Notes under the pieces: model-generated
What the model was told of the DNA's origin: nothing
The model's database searches: none
The model's input: the letters and a program-made list of their open reading frames with translations, nothing else
Position numbers and translations under genes: made by a program
Assembly: GCF_040581485.1 (NCBI RefSeq)
Contig: NC_090132.1
Coordinates: forward strand, 27,043,911-27,107,910
Source: Linepithema humile
Lineage: Eukaryota > Arthropoda > Insecta > Hymenoptera > Formicidae
Direction: 5' to 3'
DNA: 64,000 nt
Shown: positions 45,897 to 60,578 of the stretch, piece after piece
Layout: the number at the start of each line of letters is the position of its first letter
How positions within the stretch are numbered: the stretch's first letter is position 1

Positions 45897-48527
45897 ATGA
45901 ACAGCAAGATGTGGCTTAGATTGAGACGATCTCGTCGTCTGTCAGTGATCGCTTTCTTGATCATCACGATAGTAGGCGTATTTCTGATTTGGTTGAAAAG
46001 CAAGGAGAAAGACATCAATCAGCGAGATGACTTCATCTCATTACGGTACAAGTGCATAATTAATTGTAATGTTTAAATTGATTTAAATCAAATTTTTACT
46101 TAATGTGTTTTTAATTATTAAAGATTGCATGGAGACCAAAAAGATTACATCGACCGTCGAGGAATTCATGTAGTGGTCGGTCATTATATAGGAGACTCTG
46201 TGGATTCTTTGAAATCTCCAAACATTACGAAAGGTAATAGATTTGAAGGTAATAGATATACTGTAAAGGTAAGAGATAGATATGTATACCAGAAAGATAG
46301 TGGAAAACAAATATTTATATTATTCTTCCTTTTCCAGATATTATTAATCAAAATTTGTTCAATCCACGACCGTATGAAGGTAAAAATGGAGAACCTGTAG
46401 TAATACATCCGAAAGATTTTTACAAGATGCAGCAGTTATATCAGATTAATCGATTTAATTTAATGGCTAGTGATAAGATACCATTAAATCGATCTTTACC
46501 CGACGTTAGAAAAAAAAAGTAAGCATTGTTACTCAAATTTTTCGTCACATAGATTCTCGTCATATTTTATTCGATTGTAAAATTTTAAATTAATTTGTAT
46601 TAAAAATTTTATAGATGCCTCATAAGGTATGCAAATGTAGGTAATTTACCAAAAACGTCGATCGTTGTAGTATTTCATAATGAAGCTTGGAGTACGCTAT
46701 TACGGACAGTACATAGTGTCATCAATCGATCTCCGAGAGAATTGTTAGAAGAGATTATTCTTGTTGATGACAACAGCGAAAGAGGTGAGGAAAGATTAAA
46801 TTCGAAAAACTATAACCAAGTTTATCATCTTTATCAAGTATTCTCTGTTATTTTATCTGTTGATACAGATTTTCTGAAGGGCCCTTTAGACGATTACGTG
46901 AAGAATTTTATTGTACCTACAAGAGTTTTGCGATCTAACGAACGAATAGGATTAATAAAAGCAAGACTTTTGGGGGCGAACAATGCTAAAGGTGAAGTTC
47001 TCACTTTTCTCGATGCTCACTGCGAATGTACGGTTGGTAGGTAAGCTTTACTATATTGTTCTAATATATGAAATTCAGCGTTTTCTTATCATGTGATATT
47101 ATCTGATGTTAACATTGAATGTAATATTTGCAGGCTGGCTGGAACCGTTGCTCGAAGCAGTTGGTAAAAACGCAACAAGAATCATTTCTCCAGTAATAGA
47201 TATTATAAATGACGATACCTTCAGTTATACAAGGTAATCGTTTAATTTCTATTTTTCAAGAAACTGCAATACTTTGATAACAGTTGCAACAAGATTGCAT
47301 TTTTTTCATTTGATTTGATAACAGATAAAAAGTTAATTTTATAGATCCTTTGAGCTCCATTGGGGTGCTTTCAACTGGGATTTACACTTTCGCTGGCTAA
47401 CTTTGAACGGCCGTCTGCTAAAGGAGAGACGTGAGAACATCGTCGAACCGTTTCGCACTCCCGCAATGGCAGGCGGATTATTCTCAATAAACAAAGATTA
47501 TTTCTTCAAATTGGGCAGCTATGACGATCAGATGCGAATTTGGGGCGGCGAAAATTTGGAATTGTCATTTCGCGCTTGGCAGTGCGGAGGTAGTATCGAG
47601 ATTGCCCCTTGCTCTCACGTCGGGCATCTCTTTCGAAAGTCTTCCCCTTACACTTTTCCGGGTGGCATGGGTGATATTTTATACAGCAACCTTGCTAGAG
47701 TCGCTTCGGTGTGGATGGATGATTGGGCGGAGTTTTACTTTAAATTCAATCCCGGTAAGTGTGATTATTATTAGAGTACATGTAAATATTTTATGAATCG
47801 GTGAATTCTTATACTCCGAATTTTATTAGAGGCAGCCAGATTGAGATACAAGCAGCAAGTCCGTTCGAGATTGGCCTTACGCGAGAAACTGCAGTGTAAA
47901 AGTTTCGCGTGGTACTTGGAGAACGTATGGCCTGAACACTTCTTTCCTACGGATGATCGATTCTTCGGCAGGGTACAAATAATATTAATTTTTGAATAAA
48001 CATTGCATTGAATAGAGCAGCTGCTTATAATATTACTTCTGTTAGATAATGCACGCTGCAACAGAGAAATGTATTATGAGGCCGACTGCAAAAGGTTCTT
48101 ACGGGCAACCTTTAGGGAACGCAGTCCTACACTCGTGCATAGCGCGGCCGGTACTCAGCCAGATGTTCGTGATGACCAAAAACGGAGTGATAATGACGGA
48201 TGAAAGTGTATGTTTGGACGCACCGGAACGCGATACGCAACAGAAGACGCCAAAAGTGAAAATAATGGCGTGTAGCGGTCGCGAAAGACAGAAATGGCAA
48301 TATGATAAACAAGTATGGTATCTCTCTGATGAACTATCAGTTATCATAGTAGTCTTCTTAGCGTACGTTATAGAGGCAATAATTATTTTTAGACAAAAGT
48401 ATTTTTGCACGTGCCTTCTGGGATGTGCCTTCAAGCAACAACACACGATAACAACCCTGTAATTGCGAGTTGTACTGAGAATCTCGATCAACAATGGATC
48501 TTGGAACCAGTTCCTTGGAAGCAATGA
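45897..48527 (+). CDS. Polypeptide N-acetylgalactosaminyltransferase (GT27, pgant family)
   Basis: Ten exons: 45897-46045, 46124-46233, 46338-46518, 46615-46784, 46869-47036, 47134-47233, 47345-47754, 47830-47972, 48046-48312 and 48393-48527, giving 610 residues. It is a type II Golgi protein: short basic tail, one membrane anchor (about 15-33), stem, catalytic domain and C-terminal ricin-type lectin. Catalytic marks are FHNEAWSTLLRTV, the metal-binding DxH (DAH, 252-254), WGGENLE (359-365) and HVGH (384-387). The lectin domain (about 478-610) keeps QKWQYD and QQWILE. The enzyme transfers GalNAc from UDP-GalNAc to Ser/Thr and so starts mucin-type O-glycans. All active-site residues are present. 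The LQCKSFAWYLENVWPE segment suggests the GALNT11/Pgant35A neighbourhood, but I do not assign the subfamily. Confidence 0.92.
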
Positions 48528-51500
48528 TCACGGCGTCGCTATCGCGGTATCTATCGCGTTATTAACAAAAAAAAGTACTGTCCTTAATGAACCGTCAGTC
48601 CATCAGTAATTAATATGCGCAACAGTAAAAACTGTGACATCAAATTGCATTCTATGCAATAGCTTGCGTTGATGTCATCTTAACAAAAAATTGATATTTT
48701 TTTACTTTTATATTGAAAAATCCGAATGCATATCTTTTATAACAATGTTTGAATTGTTTAATAAAATAGCAAATATCATTTATATATTATCGCCTGTATT
48801 ATTTTTCTTCTATAATATCATTATAATTTCTTCTTTTTATACTTTCAGCCTAATTTCGTTTATTATTCGTTCTGATTTCATCGTTGATGTTGCGCGCAGT
48901 GTTTTTTAGAAGACGATTCATATATTCAAAAGATGAGCATAAAAACATGACACATCGTGCGGTCTTCTCATCTTGCGGATGTAAATGGATCTCGTTCGCC
49001 ATCTAATGGATGAGATGACTGTGCTTGATCACAGTTAGTAATCGGAATATGAGTGGTCGTTTCAAGAATAAAAGTGCGTCGATGGCATAATTAACATACA
49101 CGTTGTACGCGAGTATCGTTTTGCCGCATGACTTCCGATTAACATTACTCTTCAAAGTAATATCATATAAACGTCAAGCGAACTACTTTGGAACGAGCAA
49201 TCTTAAATAAACGACCGATGCACGTGGTGGTTCTTTCGACCGATTTGGCATTGCCTTAAATAGACAATCCTTCGCTGTCGCAATTCCGAAGAAGATGCAT
49301 ATTGTTAGTGATTCACTGCTAGTTAGAGCCCTGTCGGCGAGTCATCTCTATTGTCATCGTCGTCAAGGTTGAATCCAACATCGCTGCAATTCGACATTGT
49401 CTTGTTGTAACGTTCAACCATTAAAAATTTCACATGTCATTTATGAGTTTTTATTTTTAATGAAATCATTATTCTACATAATAGTAATTGTTTCAGTAAT
49501 CCTAATAAATGTTTGAAGAAACAGATAAATTAGTTTTATTAATCAGAATTTAATTAAACTTTTTATTTAACACTAATTATATAATTAATTTATCATTTAT
49601 TCTCACAAATGTTAAATTTATTCATCTAGTATATTTATCTTGCTATGTTTTATGTTAACATTCATTTTTATTTCAAACGTCCAATTCACTCCATGATACA
49701 TTGTCGTAGTACAACATTTCTAATTAAAAGTAATGACTCAAGGATCCCGGTTTCTTCCAACCCTGATTAACCAAGTAGGCAAATACGTTTACCGAAGGCT
49801 AACGCATAATGTACGAAGTCTCTTCGCAGCAGCACTTTTATCTTTTAAGGTATTATTATTTCTGCATTCTTTGTGACTTTTTTTAAAGAATCAACAGCAT
49901 ACGAGACTTGAATATATCTAAGTTTTAACAGCTTCAAAAATTTCTTACACGTGTAATTCGAATTATTTGATTATAAAATTGTATACTTCAATATTAATTT
50001 GCGTGTCAAAAATTTGTAAATATCTATGTGCTTTAGCAGCTTAGAAAATTACGATAGCAAATAAAAACAATTATATTATTTTCATCCGTATTATTTTGCA
50101 GATTTAACATTGCGATTTTATCAAACAATACTTAGATATCATTTTTCATAAAATCACGAATGACACTGTTTTAAGATATTTTTCGACGCATTACTTACCA
50201 AAATATTCGAACTCTCGCGAAATCGTTTGGAAAGGCAGAAATTTGCATGCGTTAAATCACGCATGTTAGGAGATCGAAGGATCGAGATCTCTGTCGTGTC
50301 GTTTCGGCGCGATTTCGATCCAGACGATACGAACTGCATCCGCGGGCTACTTGGCACAGTTTACCGATATCTGGGTCAAAGTCACGTCCTCGCTAAGAAG
50401 GTACTTACTTAGCCTGAAGCGCACTATTCCGCCCGTGCCTTCAGATCTGATCACCTCCAGGCCAAGTTTGGTCGAGATGAGTGAGACCTTATTTATGGAT
50501 TCGCGTCTCCGAAAGACGAGCGGTTCTTTCGTCGAGCAATCTAGATGCTATTAATGGTCCGTATTTTGTACGATGTAAAAAAAATATAAATATTTTAATT
50601 AAGGAGATAAAAATAAACATTTTTTTAATTAAAAGTATTTCGCCACACTTTATTTACTTATTTGTATTTTATTTTATTTTTTTGTTATTTAAAATTAGAG
50701 CATGAGCTAGCGTCAACTATAAGTTCCTGCTCACACTCGTAAGTGAAACTGTAATCTATGGACGGACCGGAAGCAGCGATTTGCTTAATGAAGGCAATCA
50801 ACGTGATTAACGTATCCTAAAATGACTCATCTCGCGATGTCGCGTATCTCTATTATAAATAGCGTAGCACGTGAATAAATAGTTCTCGGTTTTGGATTAC
50901 CAAAGATATCTCATCACTTTTGAAATTCATCTCCAAGTCACGTCGCCAGCTTGTCCACCGGTAGTCCAAGTGTTCCGGTTCTCACACACCTGTGACCCTG
51001 GCCAAGCCGCCGTTTCCCACATTAATTGCGGCTCTTCTTCTCGACGTGGAGTAAAGAGGACGTAATTTTCTGGCAACAGGATCGTTTTCGGCTGAACTCA
51101 CCATTGACCCCTCGACATACAATCGCACCGGGTAAAACCACTTTGTTAAGCGGTTGAGAGAAAGCATTATATGACTTGTACTGAATCCTGACTTCTCGTT
51201 TGCAATGTTGTTTTTACCGAACGATACGCGTACATAATGTGCTGCAATTAATAAATGTTCAATAATAAATATTCAGAAAAATCGAGGATTTTTTATTAGA
51301 ATGCATATCGTCAATGTAACAAATATAGGAAATAAACTAATTATTCCATTGATTGCATTTATTAATATCACCGATATTAATTAGCATTCATTAACAAATG
51401 CATTGAATGAGAATCGTTACTTTTTATTAATATTGTGTTCGTGCATCGAAAGCAAGATTATAGAACTTAATTACAGGGAAGGTTTAGCGGAATAAATGCG

Positions 51501-54500
51501 AAAGGAATCTTATTGAATTATATATATATATTTTTGCATCAAATATTACATATTGACATATATACAGTCATCGTCGTGCTACAAAGGCGTGACTACGTAG
51601 TTATAAATGTCATACGAAAAATAGGAGTGACGAACAATTATAGAATCGTTCACGGACGATCATCTTCACTTGATCATCCCATTCAATGAGCCAACTACAT
51701 TCTCGCTTTATATGGGAAAGATCGAACAATTCAATGGGTCATTTCGAAAGCAGTTTCAATCCAAGCGATCTTGGATTACGCATATAAAGATCTTTAATCA
51801 ATTATTGTTCCAATATTTCGTCAAGATATCAGATAATTTATTCCATTAAGAACGCTGCGCTCTTAAATTATCAAATAAAATGCGAATAATTAAAATACTT
51901 ATAATTAAGGTTGCTTTAAAAAAGTTCAAATTTTAAAAGGAATTTTCCAAAACAAGTTATTTTGAAAATAAATCATTGAGATGTGCATTAACGACCAAGA
52001 ATTACTTATAAACTTACGTTAATTCAGAACGTGTGTGTCTTGAAAATTAATATAATTGTGTCGAAATATTCGTAGTCGTCGTATATTTCGGAAATATTGT
52101 ATTTTTCACGCAAGCGAATTTATCAAAGAAGAATGTATCTTTTTCGCAACAATATTTAACAATACTACGATCGTTCGTCCAATTGAAGCACTTGGCGTTT
52201 TCGATGCTCTTTAATCATCAACGTTTGACTATAAACGTAAGAAGAATCTGTGGGATTGAACTGAGCTTGAAAACTTACGTGTGTGTATGTACGTGTACGC
52301 ACTTGTGCGTATTCCTTAAAAAAATTACTTGTCCTAAAGGTAACGAGCGCTTCATAGCTTCCTCGGCACATGGCGCCGTTTCCGTGGCTAATAGTAAGTA
52401 CGTATAACACGGTAACCTCGGTCAAATCACAATCGTGGTGGTATGATTTATATATTTATATATATATATTTATATATATATATATATATATATATACGTA
52501 TATATTATTTATGTTTATATATCTATGGTTGTATTTATATCTCATATAAAAATTAGAGAGCTTTTTACAAGTTTTTTTTTTTAATATATATTTGTATACC
52601 GCGCGCGGTTGACTATAAGTATTTATTACAGGAGGGTAGTACGAACACTTGTGCGAATATATAATAGATTGTATCGATAGTTAGAATTCGACATAGCGAC
52701 GATCGAGATCGCGGTAAGGCCTAAAGTAATTACAGCTTAAGTCGGACTTGGATCGCGCAACTAAAATAAGAAGATCCGCAAGTCGGACTTAAACGAGATG
52801 TTATATCGAGATGGCATACAATTGAGATTAGCTGACTTTGGTCCACGTATCGCGAAATTTCTTCTCTCACACACACACATTTGTACAATACACATCGAAG
52901 ATGTTGGCGCTGTCGCAATAAACATAGCGTTTGGGAAGCGTTGTCGAAATGGATGATTTTCGATGAAATTATGTAATGCGGGCGCGTAACGTCGACAATG
53001 GGAGGCGATCGTGGTGCAAAGTGATAGAGATACAAAAGAATTTCGAGGCACTCGAAAGTCCGCTCGACGCTCATTGCACGTTGCTCATCGCAATATTATG
53101 CTTACGACGTTGTCTAACTAAGATTGAGCCTCGATGCGAATTTTAACAGCTAGTTATGTAGATATACATTGTTTGTATATAAAAAAAAAAAAAAAGAAAC
53201 GTTATAGGCACAGTGCTATACACGCTATTCTTACCGTTACTTATCGTTGCTACAATACGCACTTAAACGCGTAGTCGTCGTGAATTTATGATTCACGACT
53301 GAAAGGTAACATAAGGCTCGCGCGTGCTGTGAGGAGCACCGCGGGTTTGCGCACGCCTAAACGAACTGTTACAGTTTCGCCTGACGCCGATCAAAAGCTG
53401 TACTTTCTTCTACTCTTGCTTGCCGGATGTCGCAATTCGGTGGCCGAAAGTGTCGCAAGTAGATGACGCGTGGCTGATGAAATCACGCGCGCGGATTGGA
53501 ACGAGAAGTTCGAGGATGGGATCGAGAAGCGCAAAGGCGTGTTTCGCCCTGCGAGGACCTGACACAATTTCGCAGATAAACGCGACGACGGCGAGAGACA
53601 CGAGCTGCTTCATAAAAAACTGGTTAAAAAGTTTGCTGGCTGGATTCGCTACAGTTTTACGCGCAAAACGCTCCCGCGCCGTCTTTGCGAACTCGAAATA
53701 TTTTTTCGTTATCAAAATACGGCTTAATACTTATCAAAGTATGTTAAAATGTGTTCAAAATTACACGGAGTTAAAAAATAGTCACGTGCGCATGCTAATT
53801 CATGAATGAGCGCGACAAATTGTTGAAAGACATCGATAAATTATTGAAAATCCTTGTCTTTGCAGAATTTCCTTACAATCTCTTTTTTTTTTTTTATGAA
53901 ATATAAAGAATTATGGCACAAAATTATAATGTGTCGCATTCGTCATTTTCGATTTCGCTTCTGAGCTGCGCGTAATTGAAAAGAAAATTCGGATGAAACG
54001 TGCGTTTTTACATCTCGGCGGGATGCTGCGAGAAAACCGATTTCCAAGCCTCGAGGTTTCCGATCGATAGGATCTTATATCTCTCCTTCCCCTTCGTGTC
54101 TTTTCTCCTTTTCTCTCTCCTGACGAGAGCCCGTCGATCAACGATTCTCTCTCTCTTCCGCCTTCGCGCAGACTGTCGAGACTCTCGCTCGGCTCCTTTA
54201 TTGCGTTTCACTTTCGCGATGAGCTTACCCGTTCGATCGGGGCGTGGCAAAAGTGTAACGCAAGAGAGGTCCGAGGCCATCGGCTGCGATCGCACGCGTA
54301 TGTGAAGGAGAAAAACAGGGCCCGCGCGCCAGGGCTTCACCCGAGATCTGCATTGTGCGAGCTTAGTCAGCGCGTCCGCAAGGCCGTGTTACGAAACGCC
54401 AATAATAAGAATAAAATGAGGAATTCGATGACAGGATTGAGGCACTGCATGGCGAAGAAGGAGATAAAAATACGAGGCTGAATAGCAAAAGACAAAGTGC

Positions 54501-57500
54501 AAGCATGAGATATGAAAGTATGATATTGACATTTTTTTTCTCGAAGAAATGTCGAAGCGCTAAAAAAATGTGTGAGATCTACATAATATAATTATATGCA
54601 CCGACGTACTACAATCGCAGCGATACAAGTTCCCCGACCTTTGCCGGTTCGATAGTGCGGCAGGACACGCGCGCAAAGCTGCTCCTATCTTAAAAGCACC
54701 GGTTGCGTAGATGCTATCGTTTAGAAAGCGCAATAATTTTGATCCGGCGATTAAATTCTCGCCGACGCAACGACGGTGGCGTCTCGCCTTTTCCACACGG
54801 CGATTCCAACAACAATCCGGTAGATATTTATTAGACTTCTCTATCCCGCCGCGCAAAAGTGTATCGCTTCGAGGAAGCGTTTGAAAACGCTGCGGTTTAC
54901 GAGTCATTGTCAGCATCGTATCGCGCGCCAGGATCTCTCTGGTGCGTTCGCGCGTAGAAAGCGCGGCTCGTTTTTCGCGCGATTAAACGAAAAGGGCGTG
55001 GAAAACGTGTCCGACGGATGCAACTCGGCGGATGCACCTTGAGCCGCTCGTAGCTCACGTCGGGCGGCCTTTCGTTACGAATCACCGATCGGGTTAATCA
55101 AGGTCGGCTCTGCACCTGTGCATTGCCGCCGCGCGGCGTAGAAAGCGCCGATAAATTTGCACCCAATATCGCACCGGAAGCGACGATTAAAACGTTTCAC
55201 GGTGAACGAACATGGGCGACGCTTCGTAGGAGATTACGGCCATAATCGGACAGGTTTGCGATAACAACGATATCGTCTGTAAATCAATCCGCAGTTATTT
55301 ACAATACTCATCGAATTACGATAAAAGATAAGAGTCATCTCGGATGGGAAACGGTGTTTAGCGTATCAGCATATTATTTATTACACGTCGCCGGGTTTTT
55401 ATCATCGCTCATAAATATGGAGATCTTTCTCGAATGGTGGAGTAAATATCATTATAAAACTAGGATCGAATAGTTTCGATATCTCTCTTAACACTTTTGC
55501 GTAGCATCGATTTCCGCGCTACGATTCGCGGATTTCACGATCCCACGGCGATTTCTTTTTATTTTATTGCTACGATATCATTCCCGGAACGGATGCATTG
55601 CGTCGATCGGATCAACGGTATTTACATCGGCATCGCAATTGCGTGGACGCAAGTCTCGTGATTAATCGAAGTCGCGCGAAGTAACACTTTCAGTCACGAA
55701 ACTGACTTGCTGTTTGTTTTCCGCTCCGATGGTGTTGGCACGATCTAGAAAGCGCAGTAAACTCGCGCCCGAAGACCGGTGCCGGGAAGCGATTAGTCCG
55801 TTTTTAAGGCTCGCCGGTCGGGATTTTCAACGGCGTTCCGTAGAACTCGAGAAAACCGTGAGCCCGCTTGTAATAGTGGTATCGCGTGTCGCTGGATTAT
55901 TGCAACGACGAAAGTAATCCGCGACTGTATTTCCCGCTTGTGATTCCACCGTGTGATTTCAACGACCGGGATATAAAGAGCTCACGGACGGAATACGCGT
56001 GATTCTCACCGGAAATAGTTGTAAAATTGGCGAATTCTTAAATTCAAGCGCGGATTTGCGCTATCTCTAGTAATATTATCATCGAGAAAAGAGGATGTTA
56101 AATCTAAATTTAGTTTAGAAAATTAGTTACAATGTAATAAACAGCGTTTTTATTTATTAACAGTCGCGTGGAGAGTTTTTAGATTTCACAAATTTGTAGC
56201 AATAAGCTATTTAATGTACATTGTTTGACAAAAAATCAATGCATTTCGATCAAAATTCTAGGTTTATAATTTTACAAAATATTAGTCTGTAAAATTCAAG
56301 ATAAAGATTTTCTTAAATAAACAATTCTTGTACTGTGATCTTCCTATAATTATTTAATATAATATATAATATATATTTATATTATTATTTATTTATATAA
56401 TATATTATATATTTATATTATATATAATAAGTACAATATATTTCCTATAATTTTTTAATATATGCAATATATTGTTGGCAGCAGTAATTTTGAAATTGGA
56501 TCTAAAAATACTCCACGTGAAAGAAAAAACCACGCAAATTTTGCGACTTAAAAATAACGCGCAAAATAAATCTGAATAGATTTCAATAATTTCAATAAAG
56601 AATATCACGCAATAATAATCTCAAGACCAGGATATATTAATCCACCACTCAAACCACGAGCCTTCTAATTTAGCGCCGTGACTTAGCGCAGCTTGCGCGC
56701 ATCAATCCTCCACGAATGCAAAACTCTCGTAACGATGATAACAGTATAAGTGTGAAGTTTTAGCACATGCAAAATGTCTACATGAGATTTCGACCAGATA
56801 ATCTTCCCTACAATATGCAAGATCTTTGGACATGCGAGATCCTTAAAGCATACGTGCGCGCGAAGCATCCCAACGTACGGCAGACGTCGGCAGGATTTAT
56901 CCCGCACGAAACGCACACACGTATCGCGCATAAATCTATCTTTTGCGCATGCAAAATAGATAAACAGTCATTTAGCTCCACACGCTTCGGCCCTCACACT
57001 TACGCCTTTGACCTTTACGCGTTACGCTCTTGCTACCGCGTTGATCGGGTCGATCCTGAGGTCAACAGATGCCCCTCGGAGGAATCCGCACCTGCGGATG
57101 CACCGAATCGGCGCGCTCGCGTATCGAACGAGCCACTGAGCTCGGCTAGAAAGTGCCGATAAATTTGCACCTGACTCGAGCGAACGGAAGACGATTACAT
57201 CGTTTCGCTCAAGGTACGGTCTTCAGCGACCGTCCGCAGGAAACGGGGGGATATATCATCATTCGTGTGGGATTGCCCGCGGTTGTACGTTCACCAGGCA
57301 CTTCGCTCGTTTACTCGCCTCTTCTTGCCGATCATCGCCGGCAGGAAGCACGCGGCTTTTCCACGCTGCAGGTACTGCGTGCTGCGGCGCGGCGCCGCGC
57401 CGCAGTTTCGATCCGAGTCCTTTCTTCACTTCAGACGCTTCCGACGCTACGATGGGAACCTCGAGAAATTTCGCACCGTTCGCTCGAATGCCGGAATGAT

Positions 57501-60500
57501 ACCTGTTTGCCGCAGTTTTTTGCTCGCAAACGCGCGCGCGGATATCGCTTCCCGATGCGTTGCCCGCGAATCGCTATCGAGCACATCGAACAGAGCAGAT
57601 CGCTGCATCATACTCCGCCGTTATTTTGCTAAATGCGAGCAATAAAAGGCATACGATGTTGGATATGTCAGTAGTAATCCGCGCGATTTTTAAAAATCGC
57701 GATCATCAGATACGCGATGATGTACGCTTTCCCGTAATTTTCTTCCCGGATTAAGATTTATCAAGTTAATAAGGAAAACGGTAACGTGGAAATCGTTATC
57801 GATAAATCGTCACTCGCTTTATTATTTAATTTCCGAGTGACAATTAATTTAAAGACGACGCGCGATATAGCACACTGATTAGGATTTGCGATCGTATGAA
57901 CATCGCGAAGTTCGTTAAGTCCGCGGACAGTTCTCCGTCGTTATTTAATAATAATTAACTCTCCTCCGGCGTGATAATTACATACTAATAATTACGGGAA
58001 ACTTCTCTTTTTCTTGCAAATCGGTTTCCAAGGCGGAGAAATAGCTTCCTAGCTCTCATCCACTTCTGTAGAACAGTGATGTATCGCCTGAATCAGTTCC
58101 GCGAGATTTCAATTAGAAAGTGGATATAATTCTCGCTAATTTAATGAAAATAAATTTTAATTATATTTTTTATTTAATTGACGTTATTAGAATAAACGTG
58201 TGATGCGTGGTTTCATATAGGTGTTCCGCCGATTCGTGCACCTTTCAAGACATTTCAGTGTTGAAAGAAAATTGATAAACGTCGCTTTGCCCTTTCATTT
58301 CTTAATGATAAGATTCTCGATACATCCTTGACACGTAATTTTTTTTTCTCGACTGAAAACTAAACGACCCGCGGCGCGCAGAGTGTGACGAACTTTCCGA
58401 GCTCCTCTGACAATTTCAATTTCCTAACAGCCGAGCGATCGGCAGCAAGACCGGTGCGCGGATCCGCCCATCGATTTCTAAACACTATTTTATTATCGGT
58501 CTTCTCGACAGCTCATTGAGCCCGGCGATCCACGATCCGCGGATTACGTCCGACGATGCCCGAGTTGCTTGGATGCTGAAATTGACTTTCTAGGTCGTAA
58601 AATCGAGCAGTCGCGCGCGCGATTCTGCTGAAGCGAATCGTCCAGCGTACTCCGGACTTTTTCTTCAACCGATTTTCTTATCCGTCAGAATCTTCTTCGC
58701 TGCGCGATGAGATCGTTAAGTTTTAATGTGCCATCTTGCAAAAATCTTGCGGTGCGCAACGCATGCGATAACTCTCAACGATTTAAAACGCGAATGCTCA
58801 TCGGATTACGCAGACTTAGTGCTTAGATATTACGGCGATGCAGCACGAAAAATGATTATTAAAACGGGCATCCTACAATATGAGTTTATAAAAAGTTGTA
58901 CATTAGCAGCTTGTTAAGAAAATATTTCTATAATTTCTTTTCATACTCGTTGTATAAACTTATTAATATCTGAAAAAAGCGTTAGATCATTTATTGTATG
59001 AATGCGCATAGATTCGCATGCGACTTCCTTGCACATTTCGCGCTATATTAATCGCGAAATCGAACTTCTGCAGCTTTGAACTGATCCCATCGCGCGAAAG
59101 GAATGCGTCGTGAAAGGTGGAAAAGTGTAGGGACGATCGAAAGGATTGCAACGGCCTTAATTGCAGTGCCGACGCTTTTTTCCGTGCTATCCTTTCTTCT
59201 TTGCAAATTAGTCATGCGTTATACCGTCGTAATTTGCGGCATGACTTCACGTAATTCAAGAACAATGCCGTTTTTTTAGGACTTTACTTTCTTAACATTT
59301 GCGAATTGCACTGACCAGCTGATGTAATTTATACTTTTACACGATATTAATATAACATTTCGTATTGTAGATTCGATTCAATTTTCTGTAGAACAATAAT
59401 TGCACAATGCGTGTATTACAATTTTCGATAAATAAATAAGAAAATTGCGACAACCTGCAAGTCTAGATTATGCATATTATCTCGTTTCCTGATTCTATAA
59501 TTCGACGATTTGTGGAAATTGTAAAATCGATAAAATACTCTTTATAATTAACATCGAGAATAAAGAGAAGGTATAAATATGAGATAAAACAGAAATTTAA
59601 AGGACGTGTCAATTTATACTATCGCAAATGCGAATTTGTTTTGTTTAAAGATATATAAAATATATAGAGAATAATCTTCACGTAATCTAACATTTTAAAA
59701 ATATACGTAAAATTCGAAATATCAATATAACATAATTTATAAAATTAAAGCAAATTAAAGCAAATTTTCGTAAGCAACATCTCATAGCCATATCTTCCCA
59801 GCTAATTGGAAATCTCTGAGATATTTTCTTCTCTTTCGTCTTCACAAATTGCTTTCTAAGTTACAATCAACTCCGTCTATTTCTCTATGACTTTCCGTCT
59901 CGCTCAAGCACGCGTTTAAGTCTAAAATTATCTAGTATTTAAAGTAAGTTAATCATTTACCTAATTTAATTATCAAGGCTCTTTATATCGATCTGATTGA
60001 ATCGCACTCTTCAGGATTAGAGGACAGTACGTCCCGGAAGTTAGGCACACATTTCTCCAAGGCACGTTTTCGATTTTTAATTCTTAACAACAGATCGAAT
60101 CTTTCGGTGGAAATTTTTCGGCGAATTCATTTCAAAGATCGCAATGATTTTTACCTACCATGAAAACTTTATTCTTGATTGTCGTTCGCCGTCTTGAGCA
60201 AAGGATTCATCACCGATTTTTCAAAATTGACGTTCACGCTTTTCCTTCATCAGTATGTTTTTATGTCTCGATTCACGAGAGTCCTTACGAAGAATGTTTC
60301 ATTTCGTGCACTATAGATCTAAGGTCACCACAAGAGCGTGGCAGTGTCTTCGTGACGATACCGTCGCGGAATCTCGCATGGTCGGAGGTTTAACCTTTTC
60401 AAGACACTTTCGCTCTTGGTCAATCCCGACGCGGCTCGGAACATCGAAGCTGCCCCTTGTTCGCGGACTCCGGCGCGCTTGAACGAATCGACAAAAAAAC

Positions 60501-60578
60501 TTCTCTTAACTGTGAGCTTAATTGGTCGCAGCTGACACAACGGACATTACCATGCTGGCGGCCGCGCAACCCCGGGAC
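48528..60578. other. Long non-coding region between the GalNAc-transferase and hamlet
   Basis: AATAAA at 48760-48765 is a likely poly(A) signal for the transferase. Beyond it I find no exon series; open frames such as those near 53.5, 54.1 and 57.2 kb lack domains and conserved ends. 52450-52545 is a TA-rich simple repeat. From about 53.3 to 59.2 kb the sequence is GC-richer and CpG-rich, with a recurring TAGAAAGCGC motif, and may hold hamlet enhancers. The last few hundred bases before 60579 should be hamlet 3' untranslated sequence; TTTATT at 60168-60173 is a possible minus-strand poly(A) signal. Confidence 0.6.
52450..52545. repeat. (TA)n-rich microsatellite
   Basis: Mostly TATATA with interspersed TTTA. 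Simple sequence of no evident function. Confidence 0.85.

Noticed and set aside
53420..53809. Overlapping open frames on both strands near 53.5 kb
   Set aside because: Equal-length frames on both strands and no recognisable motif; best read as chance.
57153..57632. Open frames of 126-159 residues in the CpG-rich region
   Set aside because: Arg/Ser-rich composition from low stop density in GC-rich DNA; no domain, no splice partners.
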